Shown piece after piece: positions 30,968 to 45,900 of a DNA stretch of 64,000 nucleotides. Each line of letters begins with the position of its first letter. Position 1 is the stretch's first letter. Made by a program: the position numbers and the translations under genes. The DNA is from Homarus americanus (lineage: Eukaryota; Arthropoda; Malacostraca; Decapoda; Nephropidae): the NCBI RefSeq assembly GCF_018991925.1, contig NW_024711620.1:1-64000 (forward strand), in the 5' to 3' direction. A model generated the notes under the pieces. It was not told the DNA's origin, did no database searches, and saw only the letters and a list, made by a program, of their open reading frames with translations.

Positions 30968-33900
30968 AGTGTCAGAGTTGTACCAGGGAGTGTCAGAGGT
31001 GTAACTGGGAATGTCAAAGAGGTACCAGGGAGTGTCAGAAGAGTACCTGGGAGTCTCAAAGGTGTACCTAAGAGTATCGGAGGTGTACCTGGGAATATCG
31101 GAGGTATACCTGGGAATATCGGAGGTGTACCTGGGAGTGTCAGAAGTGTACCTGGGAGTGTCGGAGGTGTACCTGGGAGTGTCACAAGAGTACCTGGGAG
31201 TGTCAGAGGTGTACCTGGCAGTGTCAGAGGTGTATCTGGGAGTGTCGGAGGTGTACCTGGGAGGTCACAAGAGTACCTGGGAGGTCAGAGGTGTACCTGG
31301 CAGTGTCAGAGGTGTGACATGGGAGTGTCACAAGAGTACCCTGGAGTGTCAGAGGTGTACCTGGGAGGCCAGAAGTGTACCAGGGAGGTCAGTGGAGTAC
31401 CTGGGAGTGTCGGAGGTGTACCTGGGAGTGTCTGAGGTGACTTGGGAGAGTCAGAGGTGTACCTGGTGAGTGTCACGGTGTACCTGGGAGTGTCCAAGGT
31501 GTACCTGGGAGTCTCAGAGGTGCCTGTGAGTGTCAGAGGTGTAACTTGGGAGTGTCAGACGCCTGGGAGGCCAGGGGTGTACCTGGGGGTGTCTGAGGTG
31601 TACCTGGGAGTGTCAGAGGTGTGCCTGGGAGTGTCGTCAGAGGTGCACTTGGGAGTGTCAGAGGTGTACCTGGGAGGTCAGAGGTGTACCAGGGAATGTC
31701 AGTGGAGTACCTGGGAGGCCAAGGTGGAGGCACCGGAGCAGTCAAAGGTGTCCCTAATGTCAGTGGAGCCTGGGAGTGTCAAAGGTGTCCCTGGGAGTGT
31801 CAGGAGGTGTACTCTGGGAGTGTCAGAGGTGTACCTGAGTTTCAGAGGTGCACCTGGGAGTGTCGGAGGTACCTGGGAGGGAGAAGTGTACCTTGGGGTG
31901 TCGGGAGGTGCACCTGGGAGTGTGAGAAGTGTACCTGGGAGTGCCGGAGGTACCTGGGAGGCCAAAGGTTGTACCTGGGAATATCGGAGGTGTACCTGGG
32001 AATACTCAGAGGTGTACCATGGAGGCTTGGAGGTGTACCTGGAGTGTCTGAGGTACCAGCTGATGTGTGTCTAGGAGTGTCAGAGGTGCACGTGGGAGGC
32101 CAGGAGGTGCACCTTGAGTGTCTGAGGTGTAGCTGGGAGTGCCGGGAGGTGTGCACCTGGAGGACAGCGGGTACCTGGGAGGCAGAGGTGCACCTGGCAG
32201 TATCTTAGGTGTACCTGGGAGCAGCCGGGGAGGTGCACCCAAGTGTCAGGAGGTGCACCTGGGAGGTCAGAGATATACCTGAGAGTGTCAGAGGAGTATC
32301 TGGGAGTGTTGGACGTGTACCAGGGAGTCAAGGTTTACCAGGGAATGTCAGTGGAGAACTGGGAGTGTCAGAGGTGTACCTGGGAGGTCAGAGGTGCACC
32401 TGGGAGTGTCAGAGGTGCACCTGGGAGTGTCAGGAGGTGTACCTGAGAGTGTCAGAGTGTACCTGGGAGGTCAGAGGTGTACATGGAAGTGTGAGAATTG
32501 TACCTGGGAGCGTCTGGGTGTACCTGGAGTGTCTGGGGTGTTCTTGGGAGTGTCTGGGGTGTACCTGGGAGGTCAGAGGTGTACTTGAGAGAGTCAGGGG
32601 TGTACCAGGGAGTGTCAGTGGAGTACCTGGAAATGTCAGAGGTATACCTGGGAGTGTCGGAGGTGTACATGGAGTGTCAGAGGTGTACCTGGGAGGGTCA
32701 GAGGTGTACTTGAGAGTGTCTGAGGTGTACCTGGGAGTGTCTGAGGTGTACCTGGGAGTGTCAGAGAAGTACCAGGGAGTGTCACAAGAGTACCTGGGAG
32801 TGTCAGAGGTGTACCTGGAGTGTCAGAGATGTACCTGGGAGTGTCAGAGGTGTACCAGGGAATGTCAGTGGAGTACTTGGGAGTCTCAGACGTGTACCTG
32901 GGAGTTTCAGAGGTGTACTTTGGAGTGTCAGAGGTGTACCTGGTAATGTCAAAGTTGTACCTGGGAGTGTCAGAGGTGTACCTGGGAGTGTCAGAGGTGT
33001 ACCTAGGGAGTGTCAGAGGTGTGCCTGGGAGTGTCTGGGAGTGTACCTGGGAGTGTCTGGGGTGTACCTGAGTGTCTGGGTGTACCTGGGAGTGTCTGGG
33101 TGTACCTGGGAGGTCATAGGTGTACCTGGGAGAGTCAGGGGTGTACCAGGGATTGCTCAGTGGAGTACCTGGGAATGTCAGAGGTTTACCTGGGAGTGTC
33201 GGAGGTGTGACATGGAGTGTCAGAGGTGTACCTGGGAGGTCTGGGGAGGTACTTGAGAGTGTCTGAGGTGGACCTGGGAGTGTCTGAGGTGTACCTGGGA
33301 GTGTCAGAGAAGTACCAGGAGTGTCACAGGAGCACTGGGAGTGTGAGAGGTGTGACCCGAAGGCCAGAGGTGTAACTGGGAGTGTCTGAAGTGTACCTGG
33401 GAGTGTCCGGAGGTGTACGTGGTAGTGTCTAAGGTGTACCTGGGAGTGTCAGAAGAACCAGGGAGTGTCACAGGAGTATCTGGGAGTGTGAGAGGTCTAC
33501 CTGGGGGTGTGAGAGGTGTACCTGGGAGTGCCTGAGGTGTGCCTGGGAGTGTCAGAGGTGCACCTGGGAGTGTCAGAGTTGTACCAGGGAGTGTCAGTGA
33601 GTACCTGGGAGTCTCAAAGGTACCTGGGAGTATCGGAGGTACATGGGAATATCGAGGTATAACCTGGGAATATCGGAGGTGCACCTGGGATTGTCAGAAG
33701 TGTACCTGGGAGTGTCGGAGGTGTACCTGGGAGTGTCACAAGAGTACCCTGGGAGTGTCAAGAGGTGTACCTGGCAGTGCTCAGAGGTGTATCTGGGAGT
33801 GTCGGAGGTACCTGGGAGTGTCACAAGAGTACCTGGGAGGTCAGAGGTGTACCTGGCAGTCAGAGGTGTACCTGGGAGGTCACAAGAGTACCTGGGAGTG

Positions 33901-36900
33901 TCAGAGGTGTACCTGGGAGGTCAGAGGTGTACCTGGGAGGTCGGAGGTGTACCTGGGAGTGTGATAAGTGTACCTGGGTTTGTCGGAGGTGTTCATGGGA
34001 GTCGGAGGTGTACCTGGCAGTGTCAGCGGTGTACCTGGGAGGTCAGAGGTGTACCAGGGAATGTCAGTGGAGTCTGGGAGTGTCAAAGGTGTCCTGGGAG
34101 GTCAGAGGTACCTGGGAATATCGGAGGTATACCTGGGAATATCGGAGGTGTACCTGGGAGTATCAGAAGTGTACCTGGGAGTGTCGGAGGTGTACCTCGG
34201 AGGTCACAAGACTACCTGGGAGGTCAGAGGTGTACCTGGCAGGTCAGGAGGTGTGCCTGGGAGTGTCGGAGGTGTACCTGGGAGTGTCACAAGAGTACCT
34301 GGGAGGTCAGGGTGTGCCTGGCAGTGTCAGAGGTGTACCTGGGAGTATCACAAGAGTACCTGGGAGGTCAGAGGTGTACATGGGAGTGTCAGAGGTGTAC
34401 CTGGGAGTGTCGGTGCACCTGGGAGTGTCACAAGAGTACCTGGGAGGTCAGAGTGTACCTGGGAGGTCAGAGTTGTACCTGGGAGTGTCGGAGGTGTAAC
34501 TGGGAGTGTGAGAAGTGTGCCTGGGTTTGTGGATGTGTACATGGGAGTGGAGGGTGCACCTGGCTGTGTCAGAGGTGTACCTGGGAGTGTCAGAGGTGTA
34601 CCAGGGAATGTCAGTGAGTACCGGGAGTGTCAAAGGTGCCCCTGGGAGTGAAAGAGGTGTACCTGGGAGTGTCAGAGGTGTACCTGGGAGTGTCTGAGGT
34701 GTACTTGGGAGTGTCAGAGGTGTACCTGGTGTGGAGGCAGTGGTGACCTGGGAGGTCTGAGGTGCACCTGGAGTGTCAGAGGTTAACAGGAGGTGAGAAG
34801 GTACCTGGGGTGTCGGAGGTGTACCTTGGAGTTTCAGGAGGTGTACCTGGGAGGTCGGAGGTTTACCTGGGAGTGTGGAGAAGTGTACCTGGGAGTGTCG
34901 GAGGTGTACCTGGGAGGTCAGCGTTGTACCTGGGAATATCGGAGGTGTACCTGGGAATATCAGAGGTGTACCAGGGAGGTCAGAGGTGTACCTGGAGTGT
35001 CTGAGGTGTACCTGGGAGGCTCAGAGGTGTGCCTAGGGAGGTCAGAGGTGCACGGGGAGTGTCAGAGGTGCACCTTGGAGGTCTGAGGTGTACCTGGGAG
35101 GTCAGAGGTGTACCTGGGAGTGTCAGGTGTACCTGGGAGAGTAGAGGTACCTGGCGGTATCGTAGGTGTACCTGGGAGGTCAGAGGTGTACCTGGGAGGT
35201 CAGGAGGTGTACCTGGGAGTGTCAGAGATATACCTGAGGTCAGAGGAGTATCTGGGAGTGTTGGATGTGTACCAGGAGTGTCAAGGTGTACCAGGGGAGA
35301 AACTGGGAGTGCTCAGAGGTGTGTACCTTGGGAGGCTTGGGGAGAGGCACCTGGGAGCCAGAGGTACCTGGAGTGTCAGGAGGTGTACCTGGAAGTGTTG
35401 GGAGGTGTACCTGGGAGTGTCAGGGAGGTGTACCTGTGAGAGTGTCAGAGGTGCACATGGAAGCGTGAGAATTTGTACCTGGGAGCGTCTGGGGTGTACC
35501 CTGGAGGTCTGGTGTTCCTGGAAGTGTCTGGGGGTGTACTCTGGAGTGTTGTAGGTACCTGGAGAGTCAGGGGTGTACCACGAAAGTGCTGGGTGGAGTA
35601 CCTGGGAATGTCAGAGGTATACCTGGAGGTAGGGAGGTGAAGAAGGGAGTGTCAGAGGCACTTGGGAGTGTCAGGAGGTGACGGAGAGTGTCTGAGGTGG
35701 GAGCAAGTCTGAGGTGTACCTGGGAGTGTCGAGAAGCACCAGGAGTGTCACAAGAGTACCTGGGAGCAAAGTCAGAGGTACCTGAGTGTCAAGAGATGTA
35801 CCTGGAGCAAGCCAGAGGTACCAGGGAATGCCCAGTGAGTACTTGGGAGTCCCAGACGTAACCTGGGAGTTTCAGAGGTGTACTTTGGAGCAGTCAAGAG
35901 GTGTGTGGAATGCTGGGAGTTGTACCTGGGAGTGCCTGAGGTGTACCTGAGAGTGTGAGAAGTGCACCTGGGTTTGCTGAGGCCTGGAGTCGAGGTGTAC
36001 CTGCAAGCCATGGTGGAGCAGTGTCCCTGAGAGTGTCAGGAGGTGTAACTGGGAGGTTAAAGTGGTGTGGCCTGGGAGTGTCTGAGGTAACCTGAGTGCC
36101 GAGTTTGGGAGGCTGGCTGGGAGGCACTTGGGAGGCCAGAGGTGTACCTGGGAGCAAGCTGGGAGTACCAGGAATGTCGGTGGAGTACCTGGGAGGCTGG
36201 GCAGGTGTTCCTGGGAGGCCAGAGGTGTACCCGGAGGCTGAGGTGTACCTGGAGTTTCAGAGGTGCACCGAGTGTCGGAGGTACCTGGAGGTGTTAGAGG
36301 TGTACATGGAAGTGTGAGAACTGTACCTGGAGTGTCTGGGGTACCTGGGAGGCCGAGGTGTACCTGGGAGTCAGAGTGTACCTGCAGTGTCAGGAGGTGT
36401 ACCTGGGAGTGTCAGGAGGTGTACCAGGAGGTCAGAGGTGTGCCTGGGAGGTTCAAGTGTAATTGGGAGTCTCTGGGTGTACCTGGGGAGTGTCTGGGTA
36501 CCTGGGAGTGTCTGGGGTGTACCTGGGAGGCTGGGAGGTGTACCTGGGAGAGTCAGGTGTACCAGGAGTGCCAGTGAGTACCCAAGAATGTCAGAGGTTT
36601 ACCTGGGAGCAAGCCGGAGGTGTACATGAGGTCAGAGGTGTACCTGGGAGGCTGGGAGGCACGGAGAGTGTTCAGGACCTGGGAGTGCCTGAGGTGTACC
36701 TGGGAGGTCAGAGAAGTACCAGGGAGGCCACAGGAGCAATGGGAGGAGAGGTGTTCTGGTAGCGTCAGAGGTGTGTAACTGGGCGTGTCTGAGGTGTACC
36801 TGGAGTGTCTGAGGTGTACGTGGTAGTGTCTAAGGTGTACCTTGGAGTGTCAGAGAAGAACCAGGAGTGTTTTCACAGGAGTATCTGAGAGTGTGAGAGG

Positions 36901-39900
36901 TTCACCTGGGGTGTGTGGAGGTGTACCTGGGAGTGCCTGAGGTACCTGGGAGTGTCAGAGGTGCCCAGAGTGTCAGGGTTGTACCAGGGAGTGTCAGTGG
37001 AGTACCTGGGAGTCTCAAAGGTACCTGGGAGCACGGGAGGTACCTGGGAATGGAGGTATACCTGGGAATACGGAGGTCCCCTGGGAGTGTCAGAAGGGGT
37101 ACCTGGGAGGCGGAGGTGTGGCCTGGGAGGTCACAAGAGTACCTGGAGTGCCAGGAGGTGTACCTGGCAGTGTCAGAGGTGTATTCAGAGTGTCGGAGGT
37201 GTACCTGGGAGGCCACAAGAGTACCTGGGAGTGTCAGGAGGTGCACTGGCAGTGCCAGAGGTGCACCTGGGAGCGTCACAAGAGCAATCTGGAGTGTCAG
37301 GAGGTGTACCTGGGAGGCTGGGAGGTGCACCTGGGAGTGTCAAAGGTGCACCTGGGAGTGTCAAGCAAGAGTACCTGGGAGTGTTGGGGAGAGGTGCATG
37401 TGGGTGCCAGAGTTGGTACCTGGGAGTGTCGGAGGTGTACCTGGGAGTGTGATAAGTGTGGCCTGGCTTGTCGGAGGTGTTCATGGGAGTCGGAGGTGTA
37501 TACCTGGCAGTGTCAGCGGTACCTGGGAGTGTCAGAGGTGTACCAGGAATGTCAGTGGAGTACCTGGGAGTGTCCAAGTGTCCTGGGAGGTCAGAGGTGT
37601 ACCTGGAGTGTCAGAGGCCTGGGAGTGTCAGAGGTGTACCTGGGAGTATCAGAGGTGTACCTGGGAGGTCAGAGGTGTACCTGGGAGTGTCAGAGGTGTA
37701 CCTGGTGTGTCAGAGGTGTACCTGGGGTGTCAGAGGTGTACATGGATGTGTGAGAATTGTGCCTGGGAGCGTCTGGGGTGTACCTCGAGTGTCTGGGGTG
37801 TCTGGGAGTGTCCACCTGGGAGTTCCAGAGGTGTACCTGGGAGAGTCAGGGTGTACCACGGAGTGTCAGTGGAGTACCTGGAATGTCAGAGGCATACCTG
37901 GGAGTGGCGGAGGTGTACATGGAGTGTCAGAGGTGTACCTGGGAGTGTCAGAGGTGTAACTTGAGAGTGTCTGAGGTGTACCTGGGAGTGTCTGAGGTGT
38001 ACCTGGGAGTGTCAGAGAAGTACCAGGGAGTGTCACAAGAGTACCTGGAGTGTCAGAGGTGTACCTGGGAGTGTCAGAGATATACCTGGGAGTGTCAGAG
38101 GGTGTACCAAGGAATGTCAGTGGAGTAATTTGGGAGTCTCAGACGTAGGCCTGGGAGTTTCAGGGTGTACTTTGGAGTGTCAGAGGTGTACCTGGGAATG
38201 TTAGGAGTTGTACCTGGGAGTGTCGGAGGTGTACCTGAGAGGTGGAGAAGTGTACCGGGTTTGTCGGAGGTGTACCTGGGAGTCCGGAGGTGTACCCTGC
38301 AGTGCAGCGTGTGACCTGGGAGGTCAAAGGTGTCTGAGAGTGTCAGCTGCAAAACCTTGGAGTGTCTGAGGAGTACCTGAGTGTCAGAGGTGTGCCTGGG
38401 AGTGTCAGAGGTGCACTTGGGAGTGTCAGAGGTGTACCTGGGAGTGTCAGAGTGTACCAGGGAATGTCGGAGGAGCCTGGGAGTGTCAAAGGTGTCCTGG
38501 GAGTGTCAGAGGTGTACCTGGGAGGTCAGAGGTGTAACTTGAGTTACAGAGGTGTACCTGGGAGTGCCGGAGGTGTAAGGGGAGGTCAGAGGTGTACATG
38601 GAAGTGTGAGAATTGTACCTGGGAGTGCCTGGGGTGTCCTGGGAGTGTCTGGGGTGTACCTGGGAGTGTCAGAGGTGTACCTGGGAGGTCAGAGGTGACC
38701 TGGCAGTGTCAGAGGTGACCTGGGAGTGTCAGAGGTGTACCTAGGAGGTCAGAGGTGTGCCTGGGAGTGTCTGGAAGTGGCACTTGGGAGTGTCTGGGGT
38801 GAACCTGGGAGTTTCAGAGGTGTACTTGAGAGTGTCTGAGGTGGACCTGGGAGTGTCTGAGGTACCTGGGAGTGCTCAGAGAAGTACCAGGGAGGTCAGG
38901 AGTACCTGGGAGTGTGAGAGGTGTACCTGGGAGTGTCAGAGGTGTACCTGGGAGGCGGAGGTGCACCTGGGAGTGTCACAAGAGTACATGGGAGTGTCAG
39001 AGGTGTACCTGCAGTGTCAGAGGAGTACCTGGGAGTGCACAAGAGTACCTGGGAGTGTTAGAGGTGTACCTGGGAGTGTCAGAGGTGTACCTGGGAGTGT
39101 CGGAGGCACCTGGGAGGCTCACAAGAGTACTGGGAGGTCAGAGGTGTACTCTGGGAGTGTCGGAGGTGTACCTGGGAGTGTGATATGTACCTGGGTTTGC
39201 CTGAGGTGTTCATGGGAGTCGAGGTGTACCTGGCAGTGTCAGCGGTGTACCTGGGAGTAAATGAGGTGTACCAGGAATGTCAGTGGAGTACCTGGGAGTG
39301 TCAAAGGTGTCCCTGGAGGTCAGAGGTGTACCTGGGAGGCTGAGGTGTACCTGGGAGGTCTGAGGTGTACTCTTGGGAGTGTCAGAGGGTACCAGGTGAG
39401 TGTCACGTGTACCTGGGAGTGTCTGAGGTGTACCTGGAGTGTCAGAGGTGTACCTGTGAGTGTCAGAGGTGTACTTGGGAGGCTCAGAGGTGTGTTCTGT
39501 AGTGTCAGCGGTGTATCTGGGAGTGTCTGAGGTGTGCCTGGGAGTGTCAGAGGTGTGCCTGGGAGGTTTCTCAGGAGGTGCACTTGGGAGTGTCAGAGGT
39601 GTACCTGGAGAGTGTCAGAGGTGTACTCAGGGAATGTCAGTGGAGTACCTGGGAGGTCAAAGGTGTCCCTGGGAGGTCAGGAGGTGTACCTTGGGAGTGT
39701 CAGGAGTACCTTTTGGAGTTTCAGAGGTGTGCCTGGGAGTGCTCGGAGGCCTGGGGCGGAGGAAGTGTACCTGTGTGTTGAGGTACTCTGACCTTCAGAG
39801 GTGTACCTGGGAGTGTCGGAGGTGTACCTGGGAGGTGGAGAACTGTACCTTGGGAGGCCGGAGGTGTACCTGGAGTTGGGCTATACCTGGGAATATCGGA

Positions 39901-42900
39901 GGTGTACCTGGGAATATCATCGGAGGTGTACCAGGGAGTGTCAGAGGTGTAATCTGGAGTTTGAGGTGTACCTGGGAGTGTCAGAGGTGTGCCTAGGAGG
40001 CTGGGGAGGTGCACTTGGGAGGCCAGAGGTGCACCTTGAGTGTCTGAGGTGTACCTGGGAGGCTCAGAGGTGTACCTGGGAGTGTCATGTGTACCTCAGA
40101 GTGTTAGAGGTACCTGGCAGAATCGGGGAGGTACCTGGGAGTGTCAGAGGTGCACCGGGAGTGTCAGAGGTGTACCTGGGAGTGCCTGCAGAGGCCTGAG
40201 AGTGCCAGAGGAGTATCTGGGAGTGTTGGACGTACCAGGAGGTCAGAGGTGTACCAGGAGGCTGAGGTAAAAATGCAGAGGCCAGAGGTGTACCTGGGAG
40301 TGTCAGTGGTGTGCTATGGAAGCGCAGAATGCACCATGCCCAAAGGCCCAGAGCGCCCAAAGGCCCTGCATGCCTCAAAATTTATGCTGAGGTGCACAAA
40401 ACAGAAGCGCAGTGGAGTACCTGGGAATGCCAGTCAGAGGTGTACCTGGAGTGTCGGAGGTGTACATGAGTGTCAGAGGTGTACCTGGGAGTGTCAGAGG
40501 TGTACTTGAGAGTGTTTGAGGTGTAATGGGAGTTCGAGGTTTACCTGGGAGGTCAGGAGAAGTACCAGGAGGTCACAAGAGTACCTGGGAGTGTCAGAGG
40601 TGTCTGGGAGTGTCAGAGGTGTACCTGGGAGTGTCGGAGGCACCTGGAGTGTCACAAGAGTACCTGGGAGTGTCAGGAGGTGTACCTGGCAGTGTCAGAG
40701 GTCTACCTGGGAGGTCAGAGATGCACCTGGGAGTGTCAGGAGGTAAAACAGGAAATAGTGGAGTCAGAGGTGTACCTGGGAGTGTCAGAGGTGTACCTGG
40801 GAGTGCCGAGGTGTACCTGGGAGTGTTAGAGGTGTACCTGCAGAATCGTAAGTGTACCTGGGAGGCCGAGAGTGTACCTGGGAGGTCAGAGGTGTACCTG
40901 GGAGTGTCAGAGATATACCTGAGAGTGTCAGAGGAGTATCTGGGAGTGTTGGACGCACGGAGTGTCAGAGGTGTACCAGGGAATGTCAGTGGAGAAACTG
41001 GGAGTGTCAGAGGTGTACCTGGGAGTGTCAGAGGTGTACCTGGGAGTGTCAGAGGTGTACCTGGGAGTGTTAGAGGTGTATCTGGGAGTGTCAGAGGTGT
41101 ACATGGAAGTGTGAGAATTCTACCTGGGAGTGTGTGGGGTGTACCTGGGAGTGTCTGGGGTGTTCCTGGGAGGTCTTGGGGTGTACCTGGGAGGTCAGGA
41201 GGTGCACATGGAGAGTCAGGGTGTACCAGGGAGTGTCAGGGAGCACTGGGAATGTCAGAGGTGTACCTGGGAGGTCGGAGGTGTACATGGAGGTCAGCGG
41301 TGTACCTGGGAGTGTTAGAGGTGTACCTGGCAGACCGTAGGTGTACCTGGGAGGCTCAGAGGTCTGGAGGCCTGAGGTGTACCTGGGAGTGTCAGAGATA
41401 TACCTGGCTGGCAGAATCGTAGGTGTACCTGGGAGGTCAGAGGTGTACCTGGGAGGCCAGGTGTACCTTGGGAGGTCAGAGATATACCTGAGAGTGCCAG
41501 AGGAGCATCTGGGAGTGTTGGACGTACCAGGGAGTGTCAGAAAAACAGGAGTGTCAGAGGTGTACCTGGGAGGCCAGAGGTGTACCTGGGAGTGTCAGAG
41601 GTGTACATGGAAGTGTGAGAATTGTACCTGGGCGTGTCTGGGGGGTGTACCTGGGAGGTCTGGGGCGCCCTGGAGGCCCTAAAAATTTGGAGTGTCAGGA
41701 GGTGTACCTGGGAGAGTCAGGGGGTGTACCAGGAGCAAGCAGTGAGTACCGGGAAATGTCAGGAGGTGTACCTTGGGAGGTTGGAGGTGCACATGGAGGC
41801 CAGAGTACCTGGGAGTGCCAGAGGTGTACTTGAGAGTAGTTTGAGGTGTACGTGGGAGGTCTGAGTTTACCTGGGGAGTGTCAGAGAAGTACTACAGGGA
41901 GTGTCAAGAGTACCTGGGAGGCCAGAGGTGCACCTGAGGCCGCCAAGAGCACCGAGTGCCTGAGTGTGCACCTGGCAGGCCAGAGGCCCCACCTGGGAGG
42001 TCAGAGATGTACCTGGGAGGTCAGGAGGTGTACCAGGAATGCCAGTGAGTACATGGGAGCCCCAGACGCACGCGGGAGTTTCTAGAGGCAGTGTACCTTG
42101 GAGTGTCAGAGATATACCTGAGAGTGTCAGGAGGAGCATCTGGGAGTGTTGGACGTGTACCAGGGAGGTCAGAGGTGTACCAGGAATGTCAGTGGAGAAA
42201 ACTGGGAGTGTCAGAGGTGTACCTGGGAGTGTCAGAGGTGCACCTGGGAGGTCAGCTGTGTACCTGGGAGTGTTAGGAGGTGTACCTGGCAGAATCGTAG
42301 GTGTACCTGGGAGGCTGGGAGGTGTACCTGGGAGTGTCAGAGGTGTACCTGGGAGTGTCAGAGATATACCTGAGAGTGTCAGAGGAGTATCTGGGAGTGT
42401 TGGACGGTACCACTTGGGAGGTCAGGAGGTGTACCAGGGAATGTCAGTGGAGAAACTGGGAGGTCAGAGGTGTACCTGGGAGTGTCACAGAGGTGTACCT
42501 GGGAGGTCAGAGGTGTACCTGGGAGTGTTAGGAGGTGTATCTGGGAGGCTCAGAGTGTGTACATGAAGTGTGAGAATCTCTACCTGGGAGTGTGGGGGTG
42601 TACCTGGGAGGCCTGGGGTGTTCCTGGGAGTGTCTGGGGTGTACCTGGGAGTGTCAGAGGTACATGGGAGAGTCAGGTGTACCAGGGAGGCCAGTGGAGC
42701 AATCTGGGAATGTCAGAGAGGTGTACCTGGGAGTGTCGGGAGGTGCATGAGTGTCAGAGGTGTACCTGGGAGGAAAGCAGAGGTGTATCAGGAGTGACAG
42801 AGGAGTACCTAGGAGGCCAGAGGTGTACCTTGGAGTGTCAGAGGTACCGGCAGTATCGTAGGTGCACTGGGAGGTCAGGAGGTGTACCTGGGAGTGTCAG

Positions 42901-45900
42901 AGGTACCTGGGAGTGTCAGAGATATACCTGAGAGTGTAAGAGGTGTATCTGAAGTGTTGGACGTGGTAAATTCGAGAGTGTCAGAGGTGTACCAGGAATG
43001 TCAGTGGAGTAACTGGAGTGTCAGAGGTGTGCCTGGCGTCTGAAGTGTACCTGGGAGTGTCTGGGGTGTACCTGGGAGTGTCTGGGGTACCTAAGTGTCT
43101 GGGGTGTACCTGGGAGGCCAGAGGTGTACCTGAGAGTCTGGGGTGTACCAGGAGGTCAGTGAGTACTGAAATGTCAGAGGTTTACTCTGGGAGTGTCGGA
43201 GGTGTACATGGAGTGTCAGGAGGTGTACCTGGGAGGTCAGAGGTGTACTTGAGAGAGTGTCTGAGGTACCTGGGAGGCCAGGAGAAGTACCCAGGGAGGT
43301 CACAGGAGTACCTGGGAGGTGAGAGGTGTACCTGGGAGCGTCAGAGGTGTGCTCCTTGATTGTCTGAGGTGTACCTGGGAGGTCTCGAGGAGTACGTGGG
43401 AGCTCGAGGTGTACCTGGCAGTGTCAGAGGAGCCTGGGAGGTCAAGCAAGCAGTACCTGGGAGTGTTAGAGGTGTACCTGAGTGTCAGGAGGTGTACCTG
43501 GGATGTCGGAGGTGCACCTGGGAGTGTCACAAGAGTACCTGGAGTGTCAGAGGTGTAATGTGGGCGTGTCAGAGTTGTACCTGGGAGGTCGGAGGTGTAC
43601 CTGGGAGTGTGATAAGTGTACCTGGTTTGTCGGAGGTGTTCATGGGAGTCGGAGGTGTACCTGGCAGTGTCAGCGGTGTACCTGGGAGTGTCAGAGGTGT
43701 ACCAGGGAATGTCAGTGAGTACCTGGGAGGCCAAAGGTGTCCCTGGAGTGTCAGAGGTGTACCTGAGTGTCAGGAGGTGTACCTGGGAGTGTCTGAGGTG
43801 TACGTGGTGCCAGAGGGTACCAAAAGAGGCCTTCTCAAGCGGTGTACCTGAGAGTGTCTGAGGTGTACCTGGGAGGTCAGAGGTGTACCTGTGAGTGTCA
43901 GAGGTGTACTTGGGAGTGTCAGAGGTGTGCCTAGTAGTGTCATGGTGTATCTGGGAGTGTCTGAGGTGTACCCGGGAGTGTCAGAGGTGTGCCTGGGAGT
44001 GTCAGAGGTGCACTTGGGAGGTCAGGAGGTGTACCTGAGAGTGGTCAGAGGTGTACCAGGGAATGTCAGTGGAGTACCTGGGAGTGTCAAAGGTGTCCCT
44101 GGGAGGTCAGAGGTGTACCTGGGAGGTCAGAGGTGTACCTTGAGCTTCAGGAGGTACCTGGGAGGTCGGAGGCAATGGGAGGAGAAGTGTACCTGGGGGT
44201 GTCGGAGGTACCTTGGACTTCAGAGGTGTACCACCTGGGAGTGTCGGAGGTGTACCTGGGAGTGTGAGAACTGTACCTGGGAGTGTCGGAGGTGTACCTG
44301 GGAGCAAGGCCATGCTGTACCTGGGAATATCGGAGGTGTACCTGGGAATATCGGAGGTGTACCAGGGAGGTCAGAGGTGTACCTGAGGTTTGAGGTACCT
44401 GGGAGGCCAGAGGTGTGCCTAGGAGGCTCAGAGGTGCACTTGGAGGTCAGAGGGGTGCACCTTGGAGGTCTGAGGTGTACCTGGGAGTGTCAGAGGAGGT
44501 GTACCTGGCGTCATGGTGTACCTGGAGTGTTAGGCGTGTACCTGGCAGAATCGTAGGTGTACCTGGGAGGTCAGGAGGTGTACCTGGGAGGCCAGAGGTG
44601 TACCTGGGAGGTCAGAGATATACCTTGAGAGTGCTAGAGGAGTATCTGGGAGTGTTGGACGGTACCAGGGAGGTCAGAGGTGTACCAGGGAGGCCAGGAG
44701 GTGCACTGGGAGGCCAGAGGTGTACCTGGGAGGCCAGAGGTGTACATGAAGTGTGAGAATTGTACCTGGGCGTGTCTGTGTACATGGGAGTGTCTGGGGT
44801 GTTCCTGGGAGGCCTAGTGTACCTGGGAGGCCAGAGGTGTACTCTGGGAGAGCTTCAGGGGTGTACCAGGGAGCGTTAGTGGAGTACCTGGGAATGTCAG
44901 AGGTGTACCTGGGAGGTCGGAGGTGTACATGGAGGTCAGGAGGTGTACCTGGGAGGTCAGAGGTGTACTTGAGGAGTGTTTGAGGTGTAATGGAGTGTCT
45001 TGAGGTTTACCTGGGAGGCCAGAGAAGCACCAGGAGGTCACAAGAGTACCTGGGAGGTCAGAGGTGTACTGGGAGGTCAGAGGTGTACCTGGGAGTGTCG
45101 GAGGTGCACCTGGGAGTGCTCGGCCAAGAGTACCTGGGAGGCTTCAGGTGTGGCCTGCAGTGTCAGAGGTCTACCTGGGAGTGTCAGAGGTGTACCTGGG
45201 AGGCCAGAGTGTGTACCAGGAATGCCATGAGTACATGGGAGCCCCAGACGCAGTAATGGGAGTTTCAGAGGTGTACCTTTGGAGGTCAGAGATATACCTG
45301 AGAGTGTCAGAGGAGTACCTGGGGAGGTTGACGCGGTACCAGGAGTGTCAGAGGTGTACCAGGGAAACGTCAGTGGAGAAACTGGGAGGTCAGAGGTGTA
45401 CCTGGGAGTGTCAGAGTGTGTACCTGGGAGTGTCATGTGTACCTGGGAGTGTTGAGGCATCTGGCAGAATCAGAGGTGTACTGGGAGGCCAGAGGTGTAC
45501 CTGGGAGGTCAGAGGTGTACCTGGGAGCAAGTCAGAGATACCTGAGAGTGTCAGAGGAGAGTCTGAGTGTTGACGGTACTCACGGAGTGTCAGAGGTGTA
45601 CCAGGGAATGTCAGTGGAGAATGGGAGGCCAGAGGTGTACCTGGGAGGTCAGAGGTGTACCTGGGAGTGTCAGTGTACCTGGAGTGTTAGAGGTGTATCT
45701 GGGAGTGTCAGAGGTGTACATGGAAGTGTGAGAATTCTACCTGGGAGTGTGTGTGGGTGTACCTGGGAGTGTCTAAGTTCCTGGGAGTGTCTGGGGTGTA
45801 CCTGGGAGGTCAGAGGTACACATGGGAGAGCCAGGGGTGTACCAGGAGGTCAGTGAGGCCTGGGAATGTCAGAGGTGTACCCAAGTGTCGGAGGTGTACA

